NCBI GenBank assembly: GCA_946623485.1
Contig: CAMORF010000012.1
Location: 1 to 17,499 of the forward strand
Length of the DNA stretch: 17,499 bases
Source: an uncultured Clostridia bacterium
GTDB lineage: Bacteria > Bacillota > Clostridia > Lachnospirales > Lachnospiraceae
Direction: 5' to 3'
Shown: positions 6,796 through 14,989 of the stretch, in pieces
Layout of the letters: every line of letters starts with the position of its first letter
Numbering within the stretch: position 1 is the stretch's first letter
Notes under the pieces: generated by a model
Told to the model about the DNA's origin: nothing
Databases searched by the model: none
The model's input: the letters and a program-made list of their open reading frames with translations, nothing else
Translations under genes and position numbers: made by a program

Positions 6796-8463
6796 ATGGT
6801 TAAGCTGTTTTTGGTTGAAGATGAGATCGTGATGCGCGACGGCATCAAAAGCCAGATCAACTGGGAAAAGGAAGACATAGAATTTGTCGGGGAAGCGAGC
6901 GACGGTGAGCTTGCGTGGCCGATGATCCTGGAAACAAAGCCGGACATACTCCTGACGGACATCAAGATGCCGTTCATGGACGGGCTGGAGCTGTCCGCGC
7001 TGGTCCGGAAGGAGCTTCCGGACACGGCGATTATCATCCTTTCCGGCTATGACGAGTTTGTCTACGCGCAGCAGGCAGTTTCTCTGGGCGTGACAGATTA
7101 TCTCTTGAAGCCCCTTCCGCCCGGAAAGCTTCTGGAATGTATCCGGCGCGTCCAGGAGAAGATTGAGATGGAACGCTCACAGCCGGACAGCGCCTGGAGT
7201 GATGAGCTTGCCAGGGAGCAGAAGGATGCGGGGAAAAATCTTCTGTTCCGCGCCCTTGTCACCAACGACCGGCCTTTGGGCGAGATCCTTGCGATGGCAG
7301 ACCACCTTGGCATCCATATTTCGGCACGGTTTTATTCTGTCATGCTGATGATGGTGCACGGGGTGGAAAACGCGATGCCGTCGGAGGAGCTTCGGGGCGA
7401 CCTGGCCTCCATCCCGGAACAGGTGGATGGCTGGTTTTTCTTTGATCGCAATGAAAATGGATTCGCCATGATCGGGACCGCCAATTCCATCGAGGAGCTT
7501 TCCGCCACGCAGAAACAATTACTGGACCTCCTGAAGGAACGGATGCAGGCAGACCATTCCCATCACTGGTTTATCGGCGTCGGGAAAACGGTCAACCGGA
7601 TCAGCGATATCGAAAAAGCCTATTACTCAGCAAACAAAGCGTTATCCTGGCGTTTTCTTGCCGGATTGGACCGGGCTGCCTTCGCCGATGATATGGGGAA
7701 AGTGGTGGTGGAAACGTCCGGAATGCAGGAGACAGGAGTGGCTTTTCCGGTTCAGGATCCGGAAGTTCCGGTGCAGCTTGATGTCAGCGGGGCGGTTTCG
7801 GATGATAATTCCAGGAAGATGCTGGAAAGCTTTCTCAAAACCGGGACCTACGAGGAGGCAGAACCCTTCATGGAGGGCGTGTTTGACTCCGTGGGTGAGA
7901 GAAACCTGGGATCCTATCTGTTCCTGACTTACCTGTCCATGGATCTGTACTTTTCCATGGTCCGCTTCCTGAAGGAACTCGGGCGCAGGGTAGATGAGAT
8001 CGATGAAACCTGCGGGAACATCAATACACTTCTGAAAAACCGTGTTACGGTCGATGAGGCGAGAGATTACCTGACCCGGTATCTGAAGGAACTCATCCTG
8101 AAACGGGATCACAATGCCGAAAAACGGTACGGGAAAATCCTCAGGGACGCGGTTTCCTATATCGATGATAATTTTGCGCGGGACGACATATCCCTGAACC
8201 GCGTCGCGCAGACAGTCGGCATGAGCCCGAATCATTTTTCATCGATCTTTTCCCAGGAGATGGGGGAGACCTTTATCGAATATCTGATCAACAGGAGGAT
8301 GGAGCGGGCCCGGGAGCTGCTTCGGACAACGCAGATGAGAAGCTCTGAAGTGGCATACCAGGTTGGTTACCGGGATCCGCATTATTTCAGTTCCACCTTC
8401 AAAAAGATTCAGGGGATGACACCACGGGAATACAGGATGTCATGCCAGGAAACGGGAAAATAA
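6796..8463 (+). CDS. Response regulator, REC domain plus AraC-type DNA-binding domain (YesN-like)
   Basis: This 555-residue cytoplasmic transcription regulator belongs to the YesN-like class common in Clostridia, partner of YesM-type kinases that control sugar uptake genes. Residues 1-120 are a receiver domain with acidic pocket E8/D9/E10, phosphoacceptor D55 (LLTDIKMP), S83 and K105 (LLKP). A long middle region (about 130-440) has no motif I recognise beyond family resemblance. From about Y445 there is an AraC-type double helix-turn-helix domain ending GYRDPHYFSSTFKKIQGMTP. The start is at 6796 with GAGGG nine bases upstream. The gene overlaps the kinase gene by up to 22 bases, so the pair is translationally linked. 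The likely target is the transporter operon beginning at 10214, from position only. Confidence 0.93.
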   Translation: MVKLFLVEDEIVMRDGIKSQINWEKEDIEFVGEASDGELAWPMILETKPDILLTDIKMPFMDGLELSALVRKELPDTAIIILSGYDEFVYAQQAVSLGVTDYLLKPLPPGKLLECIRRVQEKIEMERSQPDSAWSDELAREQKDAGKNLLFRALVTNDRPLGEILAMADHLGIHISARFYSVMLMMVHGVENAMPSEELRGDLASIPEQVDGWFFFDRNENGFAMIGTANSIEELSATQKQLLDLLKERMQADHSHHWFIGVGKTVNRISDIEKAYYSANKALSWRFLAGLDRAAFADDMGKVVVETSGMQETGVAFPVQDPEVPVQLDVSGAVSDDNSRKMLESFLKTGTYEEAEPFMEGVFDSVGERNLGSYLFLTYLSMDLYFSMVRFLKELGRRVDEIDETCGNINTLLKNRVTVDEARDYLTRYLKELILKRDHNAEKRYGKILRDAVSYIDDNFARDDISLNRVAQTVGMSPNHFSSIFSQEMGETFIEYLINRRMERARELLRTTQMRSSEVAYQVGYRDPHYFSSTFKKIQGMTPREYRMSCQETGK

Positions 8464-9962
8464 CAGGAATGCAGAGAATTATGAGGAAACATGCATTTTT
8501 CCGGTTCATGAAAATGATCGAAAATATGAATCTGACCAGCAAGCTGGCGATCATGACAGGCGTGCTTTCCATTCCGTTCCTGGCATTGTCGGTCTTCCTT
8601 CTTGTCATGCTGGGCAGCCTGGGCGAGTCCTATGATTCCATCGTACAGAATGTGACAAGGGCCAATGTGTATAACATTCATTTCAAGGAAGACATGGATT
8701 CCGTCATGTATCAGATGGTTGCCCGCTCGCTGGGAAAAAAGGAGGTGGGGTCTGTTGTCAACATGACAGACCCGGATACCATGATTGACCAGGCAGAGGC
8801 GAGCTTTACCATGCTTGAGGAAAGCTCCTCCTCCCCGGAAGCGGCACAGGCAAGTGCAAGGCTGTGCAAACTGCTGGCAACGCTCCGGCGGCATGTGGAC
8901 GAGATCAATGAGAGTGTCAAACAGTCCGGCAGCTATGAAGAGAATATGGAACGTCTGGAGACAGACATCCGGATCATCACGGAGCTGATCCAGGAGCGCA
9001 TTACCGAATACATCTCCTATGAGACCCAGAGCATGGGCGAGATCCGGGATCAGACTGTCAGGGGCAGGGAGAAGGTGATCCGGATCGCTGTGGTCCTGTT
9101 TGCGGTAGTGATGGTGGTGGGAGCGGTCTTTGTCTTCCTGATCACCCGCAGCATCACACGGCCGGTGCGAAGGCTTTGCGACGCGGCTGAAGAGATTGGC
9201 CAGGGGCATTTTGACACAAGGATCAACATTGCCTCCAACAATGAGCTCGCGATCGTGGGGGACAGCTTCAACCGGATGGCCCGGCAGATTACAATACTGA
9301 TCGGCGATATCAAGGAGGAACAGATCTACAACCGGAACATGGAGCAAAAGCTCCTGCAGGCACAGATCAACCCGCATTTTCTCTACAATACGCTGGATAA
9401 TATCCTGTGGCTGTCCGAGGCGGGCAGGAAGGAAGATGTCCAGGCGCTGGTCATGTCACTGTCCCAGTTTTTCCGCACGACCCTGTCCGGCGGGCGTGAC
9501 ATCATTACGCTGCAGGAAGAAATCTCCCATGTGGAAGCGTACCTGCAGATCCAGAGATTCCGCTATCGGGATATCCTGTCCTATGAGATCCATGTCCCGG
9601 AGGATCTGAAGCAGGTTTCTGTAATCAAGATGACCCTGCAGCCTTTGGTGGAAAATGCGCTTTACCATGGGATCAAGAACAAGCGGGGGATGGGCCTTTT
9701 GAAGATCACGGCCTACCGGAAAGATCCGTTTGTCTGCATCGAGGTTGCTGACAACGGCATCGGCATGAAGCCGGAAGAACTGGAAAATGTGCGTGCCCTG
9801 GCCAGCGGGAGAAAGGAAATCCAGCCGGATAATACCGGCTTTGGGATTGCGAATGCCGCCCAGCGCCTGCGCCTGAATTTTGGGGAACAGTATGTCATCC
9901 GGATTGACAGTACCTACCGGGAGGGGACAACCGTAACAGTGTATAATCCAGGAGCGGCATAA
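8442..9962 (+). CDS. YesM-type sensor histidine kinase
   Basis: This is a membrane sensor kinase of up to 506 residues that should phosphorylate the response regulator encoded just upstream. Order of parts: first membrane helix about 33-56; extracytoplasmic sensor region about 57-209, rich in charged helical sequence, with no Cache or PAS motif that I recognise; second membrane helix about 210-232; HAMP about 235-287; His_kinase dimerisation block with phosphoacceptor H312 in QINPHFLYNT; and an ATPase domain with N405 (LVENALYHG) and DNGIG at 437-441. The start is uncertain: ATGs at 8442, 8469 and 8481 are all in frame and none has an ideal ribosome site. An all-helical sensor region could read a ligand-loaded binding protein rather than a free sugar, but that is inference. 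Confidence 0.92.
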   Translation: MPGNGKITGMQRIMRKHAFFRFMKMIENMNLTSKLAIMTGVLSIPFLALSVFLLVMLGSLGESYDSIVQNVTRANVYNIHFKEDMDSVMYQMVARSLGKKEVGSVVNMTDPDTMIDQAEASFTMLEESSSSPEAAQASARLCKLLATLRRHVDEINESVKQSGSYEENMERLETDIRIITELIQERITEYISYETQSMGEIRDQTVRGREKVIRIAVVLFAVVMVVGAVFVFLITRSITRPVRRLCDAAEEIGQGHFDTRINIASNNELAIVGDSFNRMARQITILIGDIKEEQIYNRNMEQKLLQAQINPHFLYNTLDNILWLSEAGRKEDVQALVMSLSQFFRTTLSGGRDIITLQEEISHVEAYLQIQRFRYRDILSYEIHVPEDLKQVSVIKMTLQPLVENALYHGIKNKRGMGLLKITAYRKDPFVCIEVADNGIGMKPEELENVRALASGRKEIQPDNTGFGIANAAQRLRLNFGEQYVIRIDSTYREGTTVTVYNPGAA

Positions 9963-9981
9963 GGATCTGTTCAGAAATAAC
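9962..9981. repeat. Dispersed repeat, copy A (AGGATCTGTT family)
   Basis: AGGATCTGTTCAGAAATAAC begins inside the kinase stop codon. A near copy, AGGATCTGTTACAGAATAAC, is at 17435-17454; the two differ by one inserted and one deleted base. AGGATC also pairs with GATCCT at 9986-9991, followed by a T-rich stretch, so this may form a weak transcript end. Confidence 0.6.
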
Positions 9982-10020
9982 CTATGATCCTGTTTGCCTT
10001 TTTCTCTGAATAAAAAATCA

Positions 10021-10163
10021 AACCTTTTTCGTAAGATATTCAACTTTTTGTGCCTTTTCACGAAAACATAGCGCTGCATGATGGATCATGTGTTGAAAAT
10101 ATTGAACTTTTTTCAGAAATAGTTTCATTGTATCGGCGAAATAACAGGGGTAAAATGCAGATA
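10021..10163 (+). promoter_or_regulatory. Candidate promoter and operator region of the furanose transporter operon
   Basis: The 251-base gap between kinase and binding protein 1 has no gene. The best promoter match is TTGTAT at 10128-10133, a 17-base spacer, and TAAAAT at 10151-10156, giving a leader of about 50 bases. Upstream, AACCTTTTT at 10021 and AACTTTTTG at 10042 are 21 bases apart, and AACTTTTTT recurs at 10105, three further 21-base steps along. Same-face direct repeats are the usual layout of AraC-type sites, so these are candidate sites for the response regulator. Just before the ribosome site a small hairpin, GGCGG/CCGCC, lies at about 10182-10197. The promoter is modest, as expected if it needs an activator. 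Confidence 0.45.
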
Positions 10164-10213
10164 ACCAGAAAATTGGAGTGGCGGGAGGTACCGCCGGAAA
10201 AGGAGGATTCTTT

Positions 10214-11227
10214 ATGAATAAGAAATTGATTGCGGGTCTTACGGTTTCTCTGGCAGCAGGTCTGTATGTCGGCGCGATGAGCGTTTCCGCGGACGAGCTG
10301 ATCAACATCGGATTTGCCCAGGTCGGACATGAGTCAGACTGGAGAACAGCCTCCACGAAGTCCTGCCAGGATGTCTTCAGCGAGGAGAACGGATATAACC
10401 TCAGCTTCGTAGACTGTGACAATGATGAAGCGGCCCAGAAGGAAGCGGTCCGCTCCTTCATCGAGCAGGAAGTTGACTACATCATTATCGACCCGATCAT
10501 TGCAACCGGATGGGATACTGTCCTGACCGAGTGTGAGGATGCTGGAATTCCGGTCATCGTCATTGACCGTACGATTGATGATTCCGACAAGTATGTATCA
10601 TGGGTCGGCTCCAACTTCAAGACCGAGGGTCTTGCTGCCGGCGAATGGCTGAAGGCTTACGCAGATGCAAAAGGAATTGATGAGATCAATGCCCTTGTCA
10701 TCTCCGGCACCACCGGCGCATCCGCTCAGATCGGACGTTCCGAGGGCTTCCAGGAAGTCGCGGACAGAGAAGGCTGGACCATCCTTGATGAGCAGACCGG
10801 TGACTTCACTGAGGCCGGCGGCCAGGAAGTCATGGAATCCTTCTGCAAGTCCTATGAAGGACAGTTCAACGTTGTTGTCTGCCAGAATGATAACGAAGCG
10901 TTCGGCGCTATGACCGCGATGGACAATGCCGGTGTCTCCTATGGCCCGAACGGCGATGTCGTCCTGATCTCCTTCGATGCCTGCACCGCAGGACTGGAAG
11001 ATGTCAAGGCAGAGAAGATCACTGCTGACTTCGAGTGCAACCCGCTTGCAGCTCCGTTCGTAGAAGAGGTCATCCAGCAGATCGAGGCCGGAGAAGAACC
11101 GGAGAAGGAAGTCTACATGGTAGAGCATTGGTATGGCCTTGAGGATGCAGCGGTTGATTTCGAGATCGACGGCGAGCCGCAGGAGATCACCCTGGTAACG
11201 GATGAAGTAATCGAGGCGCAGTATTGA
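10214..11227 (+). CDS. ytfQ: YtfQ-like sugar (furanose-type) ABC transporter substrate-binding protein 1
   Basis: This 337-residue extracytoplasmic binding protein of the periplasmic-binding-protein-1/YtfQ type should deliver a sugar to the permeases encoded downstream. A signal peptide spans 1-26 with a signal peptidase I site (SVSA before DEL); there is no lipobox Cys, odd for a presumed Gram-positive. Blocks shared with E. coli YtfQ include VGHESDWR, DPIIATGW, IDRTI, GTTGASAQIGR and QNDNEAFGAM. The ATG at 10214 follows AAAAGGAGGATTC; an in-frame ATG at 10178 lacks a ribosome site and would bury the signal peptide. It leads the operon and is separated from the ATPase gene by a terminator. 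Seven Cys residues in the mature protein are notable for a secreted protein but fit an anaerobe. Substrate is not proven; galactofuranose or arabinofuranose is the best guess. Confidence 0.9.
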   Translation: MNKKLIAGLTVSLAAGLYVGAMSVSADELINIGFAQVGHESDWRTASTKSCQDVFSEENGYNLSFVDCDNDEAAQKEAVRSFIEQEVDYIIIDPIIATGWDTVLTECEDAGIPVIVIDRTIDDSDKYVSWVGSNFKTEGLAAGEWLKAYADAKGIDEINALVISGTTGASAQIGRSEGFQEVADREGWTILDEQTGDFTEAGGQEVMESFCKSYEGQFNVVVCQNDNEAFGAMTAMDNAGVSYGPNGDVVLISFDACTAGLEDVKAEKITADFECNPLAAPFVEEVIQQIEAGEEPEKEVYMVEHWYGLEDAAVDFEIDGEPQEITLVTDEVIEAQY

Positions 11228-11316
11228 TCATTTCCGGGATGTGTGGCCGGATTACAGCATGGCCATTCTGCCAGGGAACCCTGACAAAACCGGAATAACG
11301 GATTGATGCAATTCAG

Positions 11317-11346
11317 GGGCTCCCGTCATGGGAGCCCTTCCTTTTC
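11317..11346 (+). terminator. Terminator or attenuator between binding protein 1 and ATPase genes
   Basis: GGGCTCCC (11317-11324) pairs perfectly with GGGAGCCC (11330-11337) over a five-base loop, followed by TTCCTTTTC. A second small hairpin, CAGGG-AA-CCCTG, lies just upstream. Sitting inside an operon, it should let some transcripts end after the binding protein gene, giving more binding protein than membrane subunits. Confidence 0.85.
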
Positions 11347-11363
11347 AGGAAAGGAGCGGATGT

Positions 11364-12881
11364 ATGGAGGAAAATGTTGTATTGACCGCCAGAGGCATTA
11401 CAATGACATTTCCCGGTGTAAGGGCTCTGGAAAACGTAGATTTTACGCTGAGACAGGGCGAGATCCACGCGCTGATGGGAGAGAATGGCGCCGGCAAGTC
11501 AACACTGATCAAATGCCTGACCGGAATCAATGATTTTGAGGCAGGCGAGATTCACATTGCCGGGATTGATGGCCCGGTAAAAAACCATTCCACGCGGGAA
11601 GCCCAGAATGTGGGGATTTCCACCGTTTATCAGGAAGTCAATCTCTGCCCGAACCTGTCGGTGGCGGAGAATCTTTTCATTGGCAGGGAGCCGATGACAA
11701 AGCTCCATACCATAGACCGGAAGTCCTACAATTCCAGATCCCAGAAGATTATGGATGAGCTGGGGATTTCGGTTGATGTAACACAGAATCTGGAAAATTA
11801 TTCTCTTGCGATCCAGCAGATGGTTGCCATCGCGAGAGCTGTCGATATGGAATGCAAGGTGCTGATCCTGGATGAGCCCACTTCTTCCCTGGATGATGAG
11901 GAGGTTGAGAAGCTCTTTGTGCTGATGCGCAGACTCAGAAGCCAGGGGGTCGGCATCATTTTTGTGACTCACTTCCTGGAGCAGGTATATGCCGTCTGCG
12001 ACCGGATCACGGTGCTTCGGGATGGCCATTTTGTCGGGGAATACCCGATCGCGGATCTTCCCCGTGTCAAGCTGGTTGCTGCCATGATGGGCAAGGACCT
12101 GAATGACCTGGAAGAGATCCAGAAGGAGAGTAAGGATGCCACCAACGAGCCGCTTGAGATCTCGGCAAGGGGACTGAGCCATACCGGGACGGTAAAGCCC
12201 TTTGATTTTGATATTCACAAGGGTGAAGTCGTAGGCGTTGCCGGACTTCTGGGCTCCGGACGATCAGAGCTTGCAAGAGCGATCTATGGGGCGGATAAGG
12301 CGAATACCGGGACGCTGGAAGTGGATGGAAAGGAAGTCAGGATTAACCAGCCCATTGATGCTATGAACCTGGGGATGGGGATGCTTCCGGATGACCGGAA
12401 GGCGGAAGGAATCATTGCAGACCTTTCGATCCGGGAAAACATCATCCTTGCGCTTCAGGCCAGGAAGGGGATGTTCCGGCTGCTTTCCAGGGCGAAGCAG
12501 GAACAGATTGCCGATGAGATGATTAAGATGCTGCAGGTCAAGACGCCTGGCAGGGAAACTTTGATCCGCCAGCTTTCAGGCGGAAACCAGCAGAAGGTCA
12601 TCCTGGGCCGCTGGCTTGCCACCAATCCGGATTTCCTGATCCTGGATGAGCCGACAAGAGGAATCGATGTCGGAACCAAGGCGGAGATCCAGAAGCTGAT
12701 CCTCAAGCTTGCCGCGGAAGGGAAGAGCATCCTCTTTATCTCGTCCGAGATCTCTGAGATGCTGCGTACCTGCAGCCGTATGGCAATTATGAGAGACGGC
12801 CAGAAGGTTGGAGAGCTTGACCATGATCTGTCACAGGAAAGTGTGATGAAAGCAATCGCGGGAGGTGAGCAGGAATCATGA
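11364..12881 (+). CDS. ytfR: Sugar ABC transporter ATPase, two fused nucleotide-binding domains (YtfR-like)
   Basis: This 505-residue cytoplasmic ATPase powers the importer and contains two tandem ABC domains, as in RbsA/AraG/YtfR. Domain 1 has Walker A GENGAGKST (39-47), a weak signature around ENYSLAIQQM, and Walker B ILDEPTSSLD. Domain 2 has a degenerate P-loop, GLLGSGRS (294-301, Arg in place of the Lys), a full signature LSGGNQQK (from 404), and Walker B ILDEPTRGID. A catalytically weak second site is normal in this family. The start at 11364 follows AGGAAAGGAG at 11347-11356; the in-frame ATG at 11328 lies in the terminator stem and is unlikely. Its stop overlaps the next gene by four bases. 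Confidence 0.94.
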   Translation: MEENVVLTARGITMTFPGVRALENVDFTLRQGEIHALMGENGAGKSTLIKCLTGINDFEAGEIHIAGIDGPVKNHSTREAQNVGISTVYQEVNLCPNLSVAENLFIGREPMTKLHTIDRKSYNSRSQKIMDELGISVDVTQNLENYSLAIQQMVAIARAVDMECKVLILDEPTSSLDDEEVEKLFVLMRRLRSQGVGIIFVTHFLEQVYAVCDRITVLRDGHFVGEYPIADLPRVKLVAAMMGKDLNDLEEIQKESKDATNEPLEISARGLSHTGTVKPFDFDIHKGEVVGVAGLLGSGRSELARAIYGADKANTGTLEVDGKEVRINQPIDAMNLGMGMLPDDRKAEGIIADLSIRENIILALQARKGMFRLLSRAKQEQIADEMIKMLQVKTPGRETLIRQLSGGNQQKVILGRWLATNPDFLILDEPTRGIDVGTKAEIQKLILKLAAEGKSILFISSEISEMLRTCSRMAIMRDGQKVGELDHDLSQESVMKAIAGGEQES

Positions 12882-13948
12882 AAAGAAGATCTGTATTTGG
12901 ACGGCTTTCCAGTTCTAATCTGCTTTTGCCCATCGTGTCCCTGCTCCTGGTCATGGCAGTCAATATTGTGTTTGATATTGCCTCCGGGAACAATCCTTTC
13001 TCGTTTTTCATGATCACGCTGCAGAATACGACGAGCAACGGTGTTGTTTTGTATGGGCGCATCATCGACATCCTGAACCGTGGCAGCGAGGCGGCGATCC
13101 TGGCCATCGGTATGACGCTGGTGGTATCTTCTTCTGCGGGAACTGATATATCCGTCGGTTCGGTCATGAGCCTGTGCGCCAGCTTCTGCTGCATGCTTCT
13201 GGCCGGCTATGGTGTATCTTCCACCAATGAACTGGCGGTGCCGCTGGTGGTTGGTGTTCTGGGCGGCATCCTGATGGGGGTGCTGTGCGGTTGCTTCAAT
13301 GGAACTCTGGTTGCGGTTTTCCAGATCCAGCCTATGGTCGCGACATTGATTCTTTATTCGGCGGCCCGTGCCATCGGATTGCTTTTGTGCAATGACCTGA
13401 TTGTGTATGTCAGGAATCCTTCCTATGCATTTTTCGGAGGCTTCCTCGGCCCGATCCCGACACCCATCATCATTACGGTGATCTGTGTTGTCATTATGTC
13501 TCTGGTCCTGCGGAAAACCGCCCTGGGTCTCTATATCCAGTCGGTGGGCATCAACCGGAAGGCAAGCCGCATCTCCGGGTTGAATTCTACGAGGATCATC
13601 TTCCTGACCTATGCCCTGTGCGGCATGTTCGCCGGAATCGCGGGAATCGTCAATTCCTCCCGGATTACGTCAGCTGACTCCAACAATATCGGCCTTTACC
13701 TGGAGATGGACGCGATCCTTGCTGTTGCTCTCGGCGGTAACAGTCTGGGCGGCGGAAGGTTCAACCTTGCCGGTTCCATCATCGGCGCTTATACCATCCA
13801 GGCAATCACGACAACGCTGTATGCGCTGGGTGTCTCGACAACGCAGGCACCGGTGTTCAAAGCAATCATCGTAATCCTGATTGTTGCGATCCAGTCAGAG
13901 CCGGTAAAAGCGTACATGAAGAAGCGCAGAGCCATCAGGACAGCATAA
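12878..13948 (+). CDS. ytfT: Sugar ABC transporter permease 1 (YtfT-like)
   Basis: This is a 356-residue membrane permease of the BPD_transp_2 (RbsC) family, with about eight to ten hydrophobic segments. Blocks matching E. coli YtfT are IDILNRGSEAAILAIGMTLV, ISVGSVM, IQPMVATLIL, PTPIIITV, RKTALGLYIQSVGIN and LEMDAILAVALGG followed by GGRFNL. It should pair with the second permease as the two halves of the channel. It starts in the ATGA overlap with the ATPase gene, with GGAGGTGAGCAGG just upstream. The loop around residues 25-55 before IDILNR is retained as in YtfT. The last residues are basic and cytoplasmic. Confidence 0.94.
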   Translation: MKRRSVFGRLSSSNLLLPIVSLLLVMAVNIVFDIASGNNPFSFFMITLQNTTSNGVVLYGRIIDILNRGSEAAILAIGMTLVVSSSAGTDISVGSVMSLCASFCCMLLAGYGVSSTNELAVPLVVGVLGGILMGVLCGCFNGTLVAVFQIQPMVATLILYSAARAIGLLLCNDLIVYVRNPSYAFFGGFLGPIPTPIIITVICVVIMSLVLRKTALGLYIQSVGINRKASRISGLNSTRIIFLTYALCGMFAGIAGIVNSSRITSADSNNIGLYLEMDAILAVALGGNSLGGGRFNLAGSIIGAYTIQAITTTLYALGVSTTQAPVFKAIIVILIVAIQSEPVKAYMKKRRAIRTA

Positions 13949-13963
13949 GGAGGTGAATGAGAT

Positions 13964-14989
13964 ATGAAAACCAAAAAAAGCGGTATCAACAGCAATACGA
14001 TCCTCCTTCTGATCACCATCGGACTGTTCATCGTGCTCTATGCAGGCGGCTGCATTGCTTATGGTTATAAAGGATTCACGCACCTTCAGACCTTCCTGAA
14101 CATCCTGATTACGAATGCCGGCCTGATCTGCGTATCCTGCGGACTGACCCTTGTCATGCTGACAGCGGGGATTGATATATCCGTCGGCGCTCTGGTCGCG
14201 ATGGACTGCATGATGCTTGCGGTCGGGATGCGGAGCGGCATCGGCGCTCTGCCGATGATCCTCATTGTCCTGGCGGTCGGAATCGGGTTTGGATGTCTCC
14301 AGGGATTCCTGATCGGGTATCTGCAGATCCAGCCATTCATTGTTTCCATGGCGGGCATGTTCTTCTGCCGCGGCATGACAGCAGTGATCAGCACGGAACA
14401 GGTTTCCATCACACAGGATATCAATAAAGCATTCTATACCCTTGCGAACCTGAAGATCGTCATTCCCTTCGGCGGCTACGCGAACAAGAAGGGGATGATC
14501 ATGCAGCCCTATATCAGGATCACAGTTGTAATTGCATTGCTTGTGCTGGTTGCGGTGTTCCTGATGCTGCGCTACACCAGGTTTGGACGTTCCCTGTACG
14601 CGGTTGGCGGAAACGCGACATCGGCAGCGATGATGGGCCTGAACGTCAAAGCCATCAAGATGAAGGTGCATGTGCTGTGCTCCGTACTGGCTTCTATCGG
14701 CGGAATCTGCTATTGCCTCAACACGATGGCAGGATCGGTTTCCCAGGCACTGGGACTGGAGATGGATGCGATTTCCTCCGCTGTTATCGGCGGAACGCTG
14801 CTGACCGGCGGCGTCGGGAATGTGTTCGGCACCTTCTTCGGCGTTCTGATTAATGGTACGATTTCCTCGATTGTCAAAACAAACGGGAAGCTTGCAAGCT
14901 CCTGGCCGAACATTCTGACTGCGATCCTGCTGTTTGTCTTCATCGTCATTCAGAGTATCTTTGCCGCCGTACGGAAGCGCGGTAAATAA
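13964..14989 (+). CDS. yjfF: Sugar ABC transporter permease 2 (YjfF-like)
   Basis: This 341-residue membrane permease of the same family matches E. coli YjfF: VSCGLTLVMLTAGIDISVGA, IQPFIVSMAGMFFCRGM, ALLVLVAVFLMLRYTRFGRS, AVGGNATSAAMMGLNVKAI, and LEMDAISSAVIGGTLLTGGV followed by GTFFGVLING. Two distinct permeases of the YtfT and YjfF types side by side are the hallmark that separates this transporter class from ribose or xylose systems with a single permease. AAGGAGGTGA at 13948-13957 gives an ideal ribosome site. The stop TAA shares its last base with the start of binding protein 2 (TAATG), so the genes are coupled. Confidence 0.93.
   Translation: MKTKKSGINSNTILLLITIGLFIVLYAGGCIAYGYKGFTHLQTFLNILITNAGLICVSCGLTLVMLTAGIDISVGALVAMDCMMLAVGMRSGIGALPMILIVLAVGIGFGCLQGFLIGYLQIQPFIVSMAGMFFCRGMTAVISTEQVSITQDINKAFYTLANLKIVIPFGGYANKKGMIMQPYIRITVVIALLVLVAVFLMLRYTRFGRSLYAVGGNATSAAMMGLNVKAIKMKVHVLCSVLASIGGICYCLNTMAGSVSQALGLEMDAISSAVIGGTLLTGGVGNVFGTFFGVLINGTISSIVKTNGKLASSWPNILTAILLFVFIVIQSIFAAVRKRGK

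Noticed and set aside
9992..10120. Classical catabolite-repression (cre) site upstream of the transporter
   Set aside because: I looked for the CcpA-type palindrome with a central CG and found only AT-rich near matches without the required core.
10081..10130. TTGAAA or TTGAAC as a -35 box for the transporter promoter
   Set aside because: Neither has an acceptable -10 box at 16-18 bases; the TTGTAT/TAAAAT pair is the better choice.
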